Assembly (NCBI RefSeq): GCF_030523955.1
Contig: NZ_JAUNHL010000002.1
Span: 1 to 64,000 of the forward strand
Source of the DNA: Neisseria sp.
GTDB taxonomy: Bacteria; Pseudomonadota; Gammaproteobacteria; Burkholderiales; Neisseriaceae
Length of the DNA: 64,000 bases
Direction of reading: 5' to 3'
The notes beneath the pieces were generated by a model. It worked only from the letters and a program-made list of their open reading frames with translations, did not search any database and had not been told where the DNA came from. Shown one piece after another: positions 9,246 through 18,419 of the stretch. Made by a program: the position numbers and the translations under genes. The stretch's first letter is position 1; every line of letters starts with the position of its first letter.

Positions 9246-10040
9246 TTAACCCAATAACAAGGCGTCGTCCGATACTTTCTCGCCCCGTGTCTGCTCGAAG
9301 AGATCCAGTAAGTCCGGCACATCCATCCCTGCACGCTGTTGGCCGGATACATCCAACACCACCCTGCCCTGATGCAGCATGACCGTGCGGCTGCCGTGAT
9401 CAAGTGCCTGGCGCATCGAGTGGGTAACCATCATCGCCGTCAACCGGTTTTCCGACACAATCTGATCAGTCAGCTCCAATACGAACGCCGCGGTTTTCGG
9501 ATCCAAGGCCGCGGTATGCTCATCCAAAAGCAGAATCTTAGACGGCTGCAAGCTGGCCATCAGCAGGCTCACGGCTTGGCGCTGGCCGCCGGAAAGCAAG
9601 CCGATGCGGTCGGTCAACCGGTTTTCCAAACCCAGCTTCAAAATCGACAACTTCTCGCGGAACAGTTCGCGGTTTTCCTTGTTCAGCGCAAACGTCAAAC
9701 CGCGCTTGCCGCCGCGCGAATAAGCCAGTGCCATATTCTCTTCAATGCTCAACGCCTCGCAGGTACCGGCCAGCGGATCCTGAAACACCCGAGCCACCAA
9801 ATGCGCCCGCTTATGGGCCGGCAAGCGGGTAACATCTTGCCCGTTGATTTCGATGGTACCGCTGTCTACCGGCAAATCGCCGCTAATCGCGTTCAAAAAC
9901 GTCGATTTACCGGCGCCGTTGCTGCCGATTACGGTGACAAACTCACCGTCCTGAATATGCAGACTCATGCCCCGCATCGCCGGGTTTTCAATCGGCGTAC
10001 CGGCATTGAAGGTGACTTTCAAATTATCCGCACGCATCAT
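9246..10040 (-). CDS. ABC transporter ATP-binding protein
   Basis: This 264-residue cytoplasmic ATPase should energise uptake with the permease and lipoprotein encoded just upstream. Walker A is GSNGAGKST near residue 39, the signature is LSGGQRQA near residue 146, and Walker B with its glutamate-like position is ILLLDEHTAALDP near residue 167. The start ATG overlaps the permease stop (ATGA), so translation is coupled. The three-gene set matches the family with a PF04392 binding protein, often annotated as tryptophan/tyrosine-type uptake; the ligand is not certain. Confidence 0.93.
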   Translation of the reverse strand: MMRADNLKVTFNAGTPIENPAMRGMSLHIQDGEFVTVIGSNGAGKSTFLNAISGDLPVDSGTIEINGQDVTRLPAHKRAHLVARVFQDPLAGTCEALSIEENMALAYSRGGKRGLTFALNKENRELFREKLSILKLGLENRLTDRIGLLSGGQRQAVSLLMASLQPSKILLLDEHTAALDPKTAAFVLELTDQIVSENRLTAMMVTHSMRQALDHGSRTVMLHQGRVVLDVSGQQRAGMDVPDLLDLFEQTRGEKVSDDALLLG

Positions 10041-10942
10041 GATAACTGTTTCCTTTTCAAACTGCGTTTAATCGCCGGTAAACGCAAGGCAATCACCACC
10101 AAAACCGCAGTAATCAGGTTCAAATCGGTTGGTCGCACACCCAAGCCCTGCAAGAAATCGTTGCCCAATGCGAAAGCAATCAGCAAGCGGTATACCAACG
10201 CCCCGAGAATGGCCGACAAAGTAATCCACAAAATACGTTTGCTGCCCAAAAGGTTCTCACCGATGATCACCGCTGCCAAACCGATCACGATGGTACCGAT
10301 GCCGCTGGCCAAATCGGCGCTGCCGGTAGTCTGCGCAAACAAAGCGCCGCCCAGCGCAATCAGCGCATTGGAAATCGCCATGCCCAGCAAAATCATTTTA
10401 GACGTCGCCACGCCCTGCGCCTTGGCCATACGCGCATTCACGCCGGTCGCCCGCATCGCCAGGCCGGTTTTGGTGTTGAAAAACCAATCGAGCAAGACTT
10501 TGGCCAACACCACGAAGCCGGCAATAATCAGCGGCTGTATCCAAAACTGGTTGCTGAAATCGGAGGCGACAAAAGGCGAAAACACGCTGGGCGCACCAAT
10601 CAGCGGCAAATTGGGCGTGCCGCCGGTAATCCTGAGGTTGACCGAATAGAGCGCCACCATCACGAGAATACTGGCCAACAGCGGCAGAATTTTGAATGAT
10701 ACATGCAGCCAAGCCGTCACCATACCGGCCAGCGCACCGGCCAGCGCAGCAAATACACAAGCCAGCCACGGATTTACCCCCGCCATCACGCACACGGCGA
10801 ACACCACCGCACCCAAAGGGAAGCTGCCGTCTGCCGTCAAATCGGGAAAATCCAAAATGCGGAACGAAATCAGTACCCCCAATGCAACCAGTGCATAAAT
10901 CAGGCCGGTTTCGATACCGCCGAAAAACGCAATCAAACTCAT
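10037..10942 (-). CDS. ABC transporter permease
   Basis: The 301-residue inner-membrane protein has about eight hydrophobic segments and resembles branched-chain amino-acid/ribose type permeases (BPD_transp_2 fold). It contains the EAA-like stretch TGVNARMAKAQGV near residue 166. I chose ATG 10942 (MSLIAFFGGIETG), which matches typical family starts, instead of an upstream in-frame codon at 11020. It is coupled to the ATPase gene. A 330-bp spacer with strong hairpins separates it from the binding-protein gene. Confidence 0.9.
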   Translation of the reverse strand: MSLIAFFGGIETGLIYALVALGVLISFRILDFPDLTADGSFPLGAVVFAVCVMAGVNPWLACVFAALAGALAGMVTAWLHVSFKILPLLASILVMVALYSVNLRITGGTPNLPLIGAPSVFSPFVASDFSNQFWIQPLIIAGFVVLAKVLLDWFFNTKTGLAMRATGVNARMAKAQGVATSKMILLGMAISNALIALGGALFAQTTGSADLASGIGTIVIGLAAVIIGENLLGSKRILWITLSAILGALVYRLLIAFALGNDFLQGLGVRPTDLNLITAVLVVIALRLPAIKRSLKRKQLS

Positions 10943-11090
10943 GGAAAATCTTTCTGTTGCGGATAAAAAAGCTCGAATTGCACTTCCGCCGCCTACATCT
11001 GCAAGCTCGGTACGGAGCAAATCGGATGCTTACCTAAGACTCTCTAAAATTAAAACCGCACAAGTAGATAAGCTTATCTGCCCTTTGATT

Positions 11091-11151
11091 TTCAGACAGG
11101 CATTGGTTGCTACTCCAACTCACCAACCGTATCGTTAAATGCCTGTCTGAA
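11091..11151. other. inverted pair of uptake sequences in the ABC operon spacer
   Basis: TTCAGACAGGCA at 11091-11102 faces TGCCTGTCTGAA at 11140-11151. The pair lies in the spacer between the binding-protein and permease genes and could form a hairpin with a 37-nt loop. Confidence 0.7.
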
Positions 11152-11158
11152 AACACAG

Positions 11159-11216
11159 TCGCTTAGATTCAAAAAAGTGCGGGCGGCTTGCACCGTATCA
11201 TTTTGAATCTAAGCGA
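11159..11216. promoter_or_regulatory. long hairpin between binding-protein and permease genes
   Basis: Sixteen-nucleotide perfect arms, TCGCTTAGATTCAAAA (11159-11174) and its complement (11201-11216), enclose a loop that itself has GTGC/GCAC arms. It lies directly after the binding-protein gene in the direction of transcription. In ABC operons such a structure often acts as a partial terminator or RNA stabiliser that makes binding protein exceed permease; that role here is inference. Confidence 0.6.
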
Positions 11217-11272
11217 TTGATACAATCGGCCGCCCTCGAAGCCAGCCGATTGGTCAAGCGGCAGAAACCACC

Positions 11273-12307
11273 TTATTCCTGCACTTCTTTGGCTGTTTTC
11301 AACACTTCCTCAGGCAAAGTAATGCCCTCTGCCGCTGCATTTTTCTTGCTGACAAACAGATCAAGATTGGCGGCATCCATACGCGAAGACGCAATTTCGC
11401 CGGCTTTTTTACCGTTCAGAATCTCAACCACAACGCTACCGGTTTTCTTGCCCAAATCATAATAGTTCACCCCCAAAGCCGCCACTGCGCCGCGTTTTAC
11501 CGAATCGGTATCGGCGGCAATCAGCGGGGTTTTCATTTCCACCGCCGCTTTATAGAGCGATTCGTAAGAAGAAACCACGTTGTTATCCAAAGAGGTATAA
11601 ATCAAATCCACCTTGCCCTGCAGGCTGCGTGCTGCGGTCAGCACATCGGAAGAGCGCTGCGCCGGCGCGGCGACCACGTTCAAGCCTTGGCCGCCCAATT
11701 TGGTTTTCAACTGTTCCAACACGGTAGTGGAATTCACTTCGCCCGGGCTGTATACATAGCCGACATTTTTCAGCGTCGGTACGATTTTTTTCATTAAATC
11801 GATTTGCGGATCGAGCGGCAGCTCATCGGAAACACCGGTTACATTGGTACCCGAAGGCTGCCAGCTGGACACCAGCTTGGCGGCTACCGGATCCGTTACC
11901 GCAGAATAAACCACCGGAATGGTTTTGGTCGCCGCCACCACCGATTGGGCGCTCGGCGTTGCAATCGCAACGATTACATCAGGATTATCACCGGCAAATT
12001 TCTTAGCAATCTGCGCAGCGTTGGCGGTGCTGCCTTGTGCGCTTTGGAAGTCGACGGTCAGGTTTTTGCCTTCTTCAAAGCCCTGTGCTTTTAACTCGTC
12101 CAATACGCCTTTTCGCACCGAATCCAAAGCGGGATGTTCGACAATGGCAGTAATCGCCACTTTCTTATTACCTGCCGCAGGCGCAGCGCCGGAAGCGGCA
12201 GGAACAGAACCTGAGGCAGGCGCCTCGGCTTTTTTCTCAGCCGGGGAGCAGGCAGTTAAAACCAATGCGGCCAAAACGCTTAAAGGGAGAGCAGCATGAC
12301 GTACCAT
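11273..12307 (-). CDS. ABC transporter substrate-binding lipoprotein (PF04392 type)
   Basis: This is the periplasmic ligand receptor of the transporter. The 344-residue protein begins with a lipoprotein signal peptide ending in LTAC, followed by an Ala/Pro/Ser-rich linker (about residues 22-45) and a two-lobed type I periplasmic binding domain starting VAITAIVEHPALDSVRKGVLDELK. ATG 12307 has GAGGA at good spacing and places the signal peptide normally; an in-frame codon at 12328 would add 7 residues. The upstream gap (12308-12673) is AT-rich and holds an inverted DUS pair but no gene I can see. Confidence 0.92.
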   Translation of the reverse strand: MVRHAALPLSVLAALVLTACSPAEKKAEAPASGSVPAASGAAPAAGNKKVAITAIVEHPALDSVRKGVLDELKAQGFEEGKNLTVDFQSAQGSTANAAQIAKKFAGDNPDVIVAIATPSAQSVVAATKTIPVVYSAVTDPVAAKLVSSWQPSGTNVTGVSDELPLDPQIDLMKKIVPTLKNVGYVYSPGEVNSTTVLEQLKTKLGGQGLNVVAAPAQRSSDVLTAARSLQGKVDLIYTSLDNNVVSSYESLYKAAVEMKTPLIAADTDSVKRGAVAALGVNYYDLGKKTGSVVVEILNGKKAGEIASSRMDAANLDLFVSKKNAAAEGITLPEEVLKTAKEVQE

Positions 12308-12577
12308 AATATTCCTCGTATTTTCCAAATCATTAACGAACTGGAAAGGATATTATTGCAAGTCGTTAAAAAAAGCATCCGTTTTTCCACCATATCAACC
12401 GCATCAGGCGCTTTCTTGCCATTATAAGACACCTAATTTTTCCCGATATTAACAACAATAATACCAATAATTTCTAAAAAACAGAATATTAAATCGAAAA
12501 AACCATTATCAATAAAATTATATTATTTTTTACACAATTCTCTACAATCAGTTACACTCACCTACAAAATGCATAAA

Positions 12578-12611
12578 AAATGCCTGTCTGAAAGCTTTCA
12601 GACAGGCATTT
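12578..12611. terminator. inverted uptake-sequence pair
   Basis: TGCCTGTCTGAA (12581-12592) and its complement (12597-12608) form a near loop-free palindrome centred on AAGCTT. It lies past the stop of the leftward membrane-protein gene at 12674 and probably terminates it. Confidence 0.75.
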
Positions 12612-12673
12612 CCTATAAGCAATCCGGCAAGTTTTGCCAGCTTTAGGCAAATATCGCGACAATGCCGCAATAT

Positions 12674-13216
12674 TCAGCGGCTTTTAACAAAACGATACAA
12701 AACCTCTTCCGCGAAGCTGTCGGCCGTTTCGTTATTTTCAAAATACATCAGATTTAATTCTGCGATTTCATCCGGCGCTTCAGCCTCTTGGGGAGCCAAA
12801 TTCAACACCACCCTTCCAAAGCGGCGCGGCCAGTTATGGCGCAATACTTGAACGTCGCGCACTTGTTCCCACGAAAAATCCTGTTGTACGTAAAATTCAT
12901 CGCTCGGCTTGAAATGGGCGGCAGCAGCTTGCGCATCGTAATATGCCCAACGCACGCCCAAATCGTCCAACATCACCAAATAGCGCTTACCGTCGGCTTC
13001 ACGGCAGTGCGCGCGCGCGGCAAACAGGGTAACCACCGCCATATACAAACAAATAAACAGGAACACCATCAACCCGTATTTCAGGTTACTGCCGCCGCCG
13101 GCCATAAAATTCACCAGCAGGGCCAGTATCATCAAAATAAAGCCGACCACCGATACGGCTGCCATATAAAAGGCAAAAGATTGCCGGTGGGTTAAAGGAT
13201 AGATGTGTGACTTCAT
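12674..13216 (-). CDS. hypothetical membrane protein
   Basis: The 180-residue product has two transmembrane helices (about residues 15-38 and 48-68), followed by a soluble domain with WAYYDAQ and FSWEQVRDVQVLRHN, suggestive of a small beta-rich PH-like domain. I do not know its function. The architecture resembles that of the protein at 2932-3489. The gap upstream (13217-13501) shows no convincing gene. Confidence 0.65.
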   Translation of the reverse strand: MKSHIYPLTHRQSFAFYMAAVSVVGFILMILALLVNFMAGGGSNLKYGLMVFLFICLYMAVVTLFAARAHCREADGKRYLVMLDDLGVRWAYYDAQAAAAHFKPSDEFYVQQDFSWEQVRDVQVLRHNWPRRFGRVVLNLAPQEAEAPDEIAELNLMYFENNETADSFAEEVLYRFVKSR

Positions 13217-13501
13217 ATTGCTGATAATCTGGTGTTTCTGGTCATTAAAAGAAAATAAATAGGCGCTATTTTACTGTATCTGCAAGCTTTTCACAGCTTT
13301 ATTCGTTCTGTAACCGCCTGTCTTCAATATATTTTACCGTTTTTCATACGAACTTGACCTTGGCGGCCGAGAATATCCAGCAGCCGGACGAGACAAAAGT
13401 TTGCGCCAACTGCCTTACTGCCGCCGGCAAAAGCAGATAAAATAAAATTCAATATCCCCGCCGGTTCGCCGGCCTTCCGTTTCCGAAACCAGCGCTCGGC
13501 C

Positions 13502-14182
13502 ATGATATACGACACCACTTTGCTCACTCTGTTTTTAATCGGTTTTTTCGGCGGCGGTCACTGCGTCGGCATGTGCGGCGGTCTCTCCTCGGCATTTGCC
13601 CTGCAATTGCCGCCGCATATCAACCGTTTCTGGCTGATTGTGCTGCTTAACTTCGGCCGCATCACCAGCTACACCGCCATCGGGCTGCTGCTGGGTGCCA
13701 TTGGCCAAATCGGTATTTCGCTCGACCAAACCCGCATGCTGCAAAACGGCTTGTTTGTCGCCGCCCATCTTTTGCTGCTATTCGTCGGCCTCTATCTGGC
13801 CGGTATCTCCGGCTTGGCCCGCAACATCGAAAACCTCGGCAAACCGGTTTGGCGCCGCCTCAATCCGCTGCTCAACCGTCTCTTACCCATCCGCAGCGTT
13901 CCGGCCAGCTTCGCCGTAGGCATGCTGTGGGGCTGGCTGCCCTGCGGTTTGGTCTACAGCGCTTCTTTGTATGCCTTAGGCAGCGGCAACATCGTTCAGG
14001 GCGGTTTATATATGCTGGCTTTTGCTCTGGGTACGCTGCCCAACTTATTGGTGGTCGGCCTGTTGGCCGGCCAATTGAAAGGTTTTCTGCAAAACCGCAA
14101 CGTACGCCTGATTGCCGGCTTATTTGTCGCCGCTTGGGCGGCTTGGCAACTGATGCGCTTTTTCCTGTTCGCACCGCAATGA
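13502..14182 (+). CDS. sulfite exporter TauE/SafE family (UreH-like) membrane protein
   Basis: The 226-residue inner-membrane protein has about six hydrophobic segments. Conserved motifs are GFFGGGHCVGMCGG near residue 14 and WLPCGLVYSASLYA near residue 144. This subfamily, often found near cytochrome oxidase maturation or metal genes, contains cysteine-bearing helices that suggest metal or thiol transport; the actual substrate is unknown. Its last codons overlap the GNAT gene start (ATGA at 14179-14182), so the two were a translationally coupled pair before the prophage arrived. Confidence 0.85.
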   Translation: MIYDTTLLTLFLIGFFGGGHCVGMCGGLSSAFALQLPPHINRFWLIVLLNFGRITSYTAIGLLLGAIGQIGISLDQTRMLQNGLFVAAHLLLLFVGLYLAGISGLARNIENLGKPVWRRLNPLLNRLLPIRSVPASFAVGMLWGWLPCGLVYSASLYALGSGNIVQGGLYMLAFALGTLPNLLVVGLLAGQLKGFLQNRNVRLIAGLFVAAWAAWQLMRFFLFAPQ

Positions 14183-14569
14183 ATACTTCTGCTCACGCCC
14201 TTATCCGCCTGATGACACCCGCCGATTACTCCGCAGCCCATGCATTATGGACTGCCACCCCCGGCATGGGTCTCCATTCTGAGGACGATTCGCCTGAAGG
14301 CATCACACGCTATCTTCAGCGCAATCCGGAAAGCTGTTTTATCGCCGAACGTTCAGGCCGGCTGGTCGGCACCGTTCTGGCCGGGCACGACGGTCGTCGC
14401 GGCTTTATTTATCATCTGGCGGTTGCACACGATGCACAACGGCGAGGCATTGCCGATGCACTGGTGAATGCTGCGTTGCAAGCGCTAAGAACGCAACAGA
14501 TACAAAAAGTGGCGCTGTTGATTTACCGTGATAATCACAACGGTAATGCATTTTGGGATAAGCGCCGCT
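14179..14569 (+). pseudogene. GNAT acetyltransferase, 5' part, split by prophage
   Basis: The first 130 codons of a GNAT-family N-acetyltransferase lie here. The acetyl-CoA binding region is recognisable: LVGTVLAGHDGRRGFIYHLA then AHDAQRRGIADALVNAALQAL, and later NHNGNAFWDKR. At 14570 the prophage begins and the frame runs into phage DNA to a stop at 14595. The missing 3' end is found at 56071-56147. Joining the two at the insertion point gives a continuous 155-residue protein. The truncated product lacks the last beta strand and is probably inactive. Its substrate is unknown. Confidence 0.9.
14564..14569. repeat. left 6-bp target-site duplication of the prophage
   Basis: GCCGCT here is repeated at 56065-56070 on the other side of the element. 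The host reading frame is restored when one copy is kept. Confidence 0.85.
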
Positions 14570-14717
14570 TGAAACCCTGTGAGATAAATATATAAGGGTG
14601 GGCGCGATAATTGGGATTAAAGAGGATTAGATGGGATTGGGTGGGATGGGTGTTTTGTAAAACAGTTTCACCTGATGAAACAAAATAAACGGGCTAAGAT
14701 TTGGCCCGTTTATTTTT

Positions 14718-15161
14718 TTATACCCCTTTTTTTAGTGCTTTTAAAGTAATGTCTACGAGTGTGCGCTCGGCTCCGGGTTGAAGTTGACCTGTTCCGCTGA
14801 TGGGAAGGTATGGGCGGGCGGGGATGGTTGCTTTTCTGCCTTTGCCTGCTTGGCCGCCGAGGTGGTGGATAGCGGCGTATTTTTTGTTGCTGCCGATGCG
14901 GGCAAAGTCGTTGCCGACTTGGGTGCTGATGCTGGCGGCGAGTTGGCCGGAGAGTTGCAGGGTTTTTCCGCCGTTTTTTGCCGTACGCCGGCTGCGCGAC
15001 CATTTTTTGCCGCCCCAGCTCTCGCTTTCAAAGTTGTCTTCCGTGAGGGAGGACATTTCGGCGGCTATGGCGCGCATCATGGGGCGGGTGTCGGTGGCGT
15101 TTTGGAGCAGTTGGCCAAGGCCGCGTTGCAGGTCTTTGCTGTCGAGGTCGATGGTTATCAT
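14718..15161 (-). CDS. phage virion morphogenesis protein (Mu gpG-like)
   Basis: Members of the PF05069 group take part in tail or head completion; Mu gpG is the equivalent. The 147-residue protein has a helical N-terminus (LQRGLGQLLQNATDTRPMMR), then a basic SRRTAKNGGKTL segment, and ends with a conserved RPYLPIS patch near residue 116. The ATG at 15161 overlaps the stop of the gpF gene by 4 bp. It is the last gene of the leftward late operon, about 150 bp from the left phage end. Confidence 0.85.
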   Translation of the reverse strand: MITIDLDSKDLQRGLGQLLQNATDTRPMMRAIAAEMSSLTEDNFESESWGGKKWSRSRRTAKNGGKTLQLSGQLAASISTQVGNDFARIGSNKKYAAIHHLGGQAGKGRKATIPARPYLPISGTGQLQPGAERTLVDITLKALKKGV

Positions 15162-16075
15162 TTTTTGCCCTTTATCAAATCCAGCACCCACGACAAGGCG
15201 GTTTTGCTGGCCGACAGCCCTTTTTTGAAACGGTTGTCGGCCATCATGTCTGTTAAGGCGGTGCGGGCGATGTCGGGGTGTACGGCTTGGGCTTTGTCGG
15301 CGGCAACGCGTGCCATGCGGTTAAGCATGGCTTGGCCTTGGTTGGCGTTGAAACCAACGTTGGGGGCGACGAAGGTGCCGTTGATGCGGATGCCGGTGCG
15401 CTGGCCGTAGCGTGCCTCGCCGGTGTATTCGTTGGTGCCGATATCGACGGTAACGGTTTCAAGCGGCGGGCTGGGCTGCACTTTGGCCGCGCCGCGCGAT
15501 TCGGAAAGCGGCTTGACGCGGCAGCGGCAGCGGTAGTCGAGCGGCGGATAGAGGGTGTTCCACACGGGATCGGTGGCAGCGTACACCTTGCCATGAAGCA
15601 AGCGGTGGCTTGCGCGGGTTCGGCTGTCGTTGATGGCTACATATTCCCAATACGGGTGGGTGTCGATGCTCTCCATCATCTCGGCGTAGCGGCCGGCCAT
15701 GTAGGCCGACTGCATATTGGTAAGATAGATGGTTTTGAGGCGGTGCGGGCTGCCGAGCTGTACGTTTTGGGCGTCGCCGGTATCGGGGTTGGCTACGTCT
15801 TTGCGCCCCCACCAGCCTTTTGCTTGAAGTATGGGGGTCAGTTCTTGGCTGAATTTCTCCAGCGTTTGACCGTTTTCCAATGCTTTAAGTGCCGCACTAT
15901 ATATATCGTCCAAAACATCCATTTTGGCGGTTTTGGCAACGGTAAAAGCGGTGGCGTGGGCATCATCGAGCATATCCTGCCAGTCCCAAGATACTTGATG
16001 GCCTTTTTGCTTCAGGTAGGCAACGGCGGCTTCGGGCTGCATACCGAACACGGCTTTAATGTCTTCGGGGTTCAT
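15158..16075 (-). CDS. phage head morphogenesis protein (Mu gpF / SPP1 gp7 family)
   Basis: This minor head protein is thought to act on the portal or procapsid before DNA packaging. The 305-residue product carries the PF04233 hallmark in its C-terminal half: TIYLTNMQSAYMAGRY near residue 114, then DSRTRASHRLLHGKVY near residue 150, and the cysteine-containing PPLDYRCRCRVKPLS near residue 177. It overlaps the portal gene stop by 4 bp and is coupled to gpG. Confidence 0.9.
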   Translation of the reverse strand: MNPEDIKAVFGMQPEAAVAYLKQKGHQVSWDWQDMLDDAHATAFTVAKTAKMDVLDDIYSAALKALENGQTLEKFSQELTPILQAKGWWGRKDVANPDTGDAQNVQLGSPHRLKTIYLTNMQSAYMAGRYAEMMESIDTHPYWEYVAINDSRTRASHRLLHGKVYAATDPVWNTLYPPLDYRCRCRVKPLSESRGAAKVQPSPPLETVTVDIGTNEYTGEARYGQRTGIRINGTFVAPNVGFNANQGQAMLNRMARVAADKAQAVHPDIARTALTDMMADNRFKKGLSASKTALSWVLDLIKGKK

Positions 16076-17601
16076 CGGCCCATTTCCTCCGCAGCTTCAA
16101 CCCTGCCGACCAGCCCGGCCAGAAAAATCAGCCGCGCCAGCTCGTTTTGCAGTGATTTATCGTCCATATTCGGATAGGCATCGGTCAAACGGTCGAGCAG
16201 GTTGTCGGCGGTTTCGCCTTTTTTCAGATTGTCGACCAAAGCCTCAGTCAGGGCTTGGCCTTGTGCGTTCAGACGGCCTGTATCGGGCGCGAGCGTGTCG
16301 ATAACGGTGCCTGCATCGGCTTGTTCGGACAAACTTTCGGCAAATTCCGGTACGTCGGCCTGATTGGGCAAAAGTGGCGGTGTCGCAACTTTCGACGCGG
16401 CAGCATCAATTGCCTCAACATCATCATCAGACAGGTTGTAAGCCCGTTTCCAGTAGCTGTCGGACAGTTTGACGCCGCAATTAACTAAAATCTGGTCGCG
16501 TTCGGCCAGCGTTTTGTCTCCCTTTTCTAACTCGTACAACACAAATTTCGGGCGCGCCGTGCCGGCGGCGTAGTTAAGCTCAAAAATCCAGTCGATTAAT
16601 TGGTTGATGCAGCCCTCGACGATGCGGCAGTCGTTGTCGCGGATGTCCTCCGTAACCTCCAAACCTGCCGCCGCGCTGGCGTGGTTGGTGTCTTTTTCGG
16701 TGGTTTGGTCTTGACCGAGCAAGGCGATGGCAATTTCCGAGCGGCAATAGCGGATAAACCGGTCGTACACGTCGGCGCTACCCTGTTTGCCAGCCGCTTC
16801 TTTGATTTCGACGGACGAATCATCGGGAATGGTGGTGACGGCATTGCCAATCAACAGCTCCAGCGCATCGAGCAGTTTTTCGGTGTCGGCATTGGTGTTG
16901 CTGCGCGGCTCGCGGCCGATAATCCACGGTGCGCCGAATTTTTCGGCGAACTCCGCCCAGAATTTCAGGCCGCCGCGTTTGAACACGGTAGGCCAATAGA
17001 CACAAGACAGGTCACCCGTGCCGTAGGGGTTGGTGTAGCCGGCGTTGTGGGTCGGACAGAGGAATTTATAGGCAGGAACGGGTTCGCGCTGACCGAAATC
17101 CGTGCCGGCGGCAGTGAAATACAGTTGGCCGTCGGCATCGAACTCAAACCATTCCTGCGGTTTGGCAATGATTTTGGCGGGCAGCCATTGCTTTCCGGCC
17201 TGCCAAATAACCTCCAATGGCTGATAGCCGAACATGGCGGCATCAAGAATGCTATTGATCAGTTGATAAATATCGATATCGGCAAGCAAACCGTCTATCA
17301 GGCGTGCGGCATCGGGCGATACACCGTCATCTTCGAGACGCCACTCCATGCTGGTTACCGCCGCCTTGCGCCGGCGTACGTGGCCGGCAACGATGGCATC
17401 GCCCAATAACTCGCGGTAGACGGCGATATTGCGGCGGCCGAGCTTTTTTAAGACCAAATCGGGGTTGGGCAGCAGGCCGCCGAAGCCGCCGGCGCCGAAA
17501 AACTGCCGCATAACGGCCATATGGGCGGTAAGGTTTTCAGGCTTGGCGGCAACGGTGCCAGCAGTGGTTTTGAGTTTGAAATGGGGTTTGTTCATTTTCA
17601 T
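16072..17601 (-). CDS. portal protein (DUF935, Mu gp29-like)
   Basis: The portal forms the dodecameric channel at the capsid vertex through which DNA enters and leaves and to which terminase docks. The 509-residue protein matches the DUF935 family: it has RKAAVTSMEWRLEDDG near residue 78, the AMFGYQPLEVIW segment near residue 121, and GLEVTEDIRDNDCRIVEGCIN later. Length is typical. It overlaps the PAPS-reductase-like gene stop by 4 bp. Confidence 0.92.
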   Translation of the reverse strand: MKMNKPHFKLKTTAGTVAAKPENLTAHMAVMRQFFGAGGFGGLLPNPDLVLKKLGRRNIAVYRELLGDAIVAGHVRRRKAAVTSMEWRLEDDGVSPDAARLIDGLLADIDIYQLINSILDAAMFGYQPLEVIWQAGKQWLPAKIIAKPQEWFEFDADGQLYFTAAGTDFGQREPVPAYKFLCPTHNAGYTNPYGTGDLSCVYWPTVFKRGGLKFWAEFAEKFGAPWIIGREPRSNTNADTEKLLDALELLIGNAVTTIPDDSSVEIKEAAGKQGSADVYDRFIRYCRSEIAIALLGQDQTTEKDTNHASAAAGLEVTEDIRDNDCRIVEGCINQLIDWIFELNYAAGTARPKFVLYELEKGDKTLAERDQILVNCGVKLSDSYWKRAYNLSDDDVEAIDAAASKVATPPLLPNQADVPEFAESLSEQADAGTVIDTLAPDTGRLNAQGQALTEALVDNLKKGETADNLLDRLTDAYPNMDDKSLQNELARLIFLAGLVGRVEAAEEMGR

Positions 17602-18419
17602 GATGCCTGTAAAAATTCACACGATTCTGAACAGCCACCCTCGTTAAGGTAATCATCAGAAACGTGACCGATTAAATCTTTCAGTTTTTTCAAATCCTGA
17701 ACGTCGCGGTGCTGTCTAAAAAAATGCACACGCCTGCCGTTTCGCCCATTCGTATACTGTTTCTCTATTTCTTCGGGAAACCGGAAGTATTCAGGCGCAT
17801 CTTGCAGAGCCTTGAGTAACTTAGTATCTGATTTTTTAAAACACCAAACACAATTCCCAAGGTGTTCAGGTATTTCCAAATCAAACGGCTGTTTTTGCCA
17901 AAAATCCAAAACGTCCTGTTTTTCAGACGGCCACTTATCTACTAAAGGATAAATAATTTTTCGACTTTCTTTTACTCGGCGCATTTCGTCAGCGCGGATA
18001 CCTATTGCTGTATCCACACCAACTGTACCGAACATCTCGCGCGCCCAAGAATTAATAACAGCCAGCTTCAGCTCGCGTGTGCAATGTGGATTGGCAATAT
18101 TTGGCTTGGTGTATTTTGCAATCATTGCAGCATATGGTTCGCCATTACGTGATGCGGTATGGAAATCCACTACCTTATGCCGCGTTCCAAAGCCTTTTTT
18201 AGGATTGATGACTGCCTCTAGCCAGATAATTGGCCATTTAAAAAACACTTCAAAATTATGGATAAATTCCAGTGTTTTTTCATGTTCGCAGCCTGTGTTT
18301 GAAAACACCAAAAAAGGCTCATATTTTTGCAGCATCTCAGAATCATTCAAAATGAGATAAGCCATGTATGCACTGGTTCGACCACCGGAAAAGCTGATTA
18401 TTAAAGGTTTTGTCATCAT
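17598..18419 (-). CDS. PAPS reductase-like PP-loop ATP pyrophosphatase
   Basis: The 273-residue product belongs to the adenine-nucleotide alpha-hydrolase fold. The PP-loop SFSGGRTS is at residues 9-16. Six cysteines (C44, C113 in NPHCTRELK, C190/C193 in CVWC, and C263/C267 near the C-terminus) could bind zinc or an Fe-S cluster, as in sulfur-transfer or tRNA-modifying relatives. It is wedged between terminase and portal genes with coupled overlaps, so it is expressed with packaging proteins. Codon use is more AT-rich than its neighbours, which suggests later acquisition. True sulfate reduction is unlikely; nucleic-acid modification is a reasonable guess, not shown. Confidence 0.8.
   Translation of the reverse strand: MMTKPLIISFSGGRTSAYMAYLILNDSEMLQKYEPFLVFSNTGCEHEKTLEFIHNFEVFFKWPIIWLEAVINPKKGFGTRHKVVDFHTASRNGEPYAAMIAKYTKPNIANPHCTRELKLAVINSWAREMFGTVGVDTAIGIRADEMRRVKESRKIIYPLVDKWPSEKQDVLDFWQKQPFDLEIPEHLGNCVWCFKKSDTKLLKALQDAPEYFRFPEEIEKQYTNGRNGRRVHFFRQHRDVQDLKKLKDLIGHVSDDYLNEGGCSESCEFLQAS

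Noticed and set aside
9339..10649. 436-codon rightward open frame
   Set aside because: It lies antisense across the ABC ATPase and permease genes, whose motifs are clear; high GC in third positions leaves long shadow frames.
13324..13527. 67-codon leftward frame before the TauE-like gene
   Set aside because: No ribosome site or recognisable domain, and it overlaps the start of a well-supported gene.
13849..14595. 248-codon frame joining the TauE-like region and the GNAT start as one protein
   Set aside because: The upstream part is an out-of-frame shadow of the TauE-like gene; the GNAT protein starts at ATG 14179.
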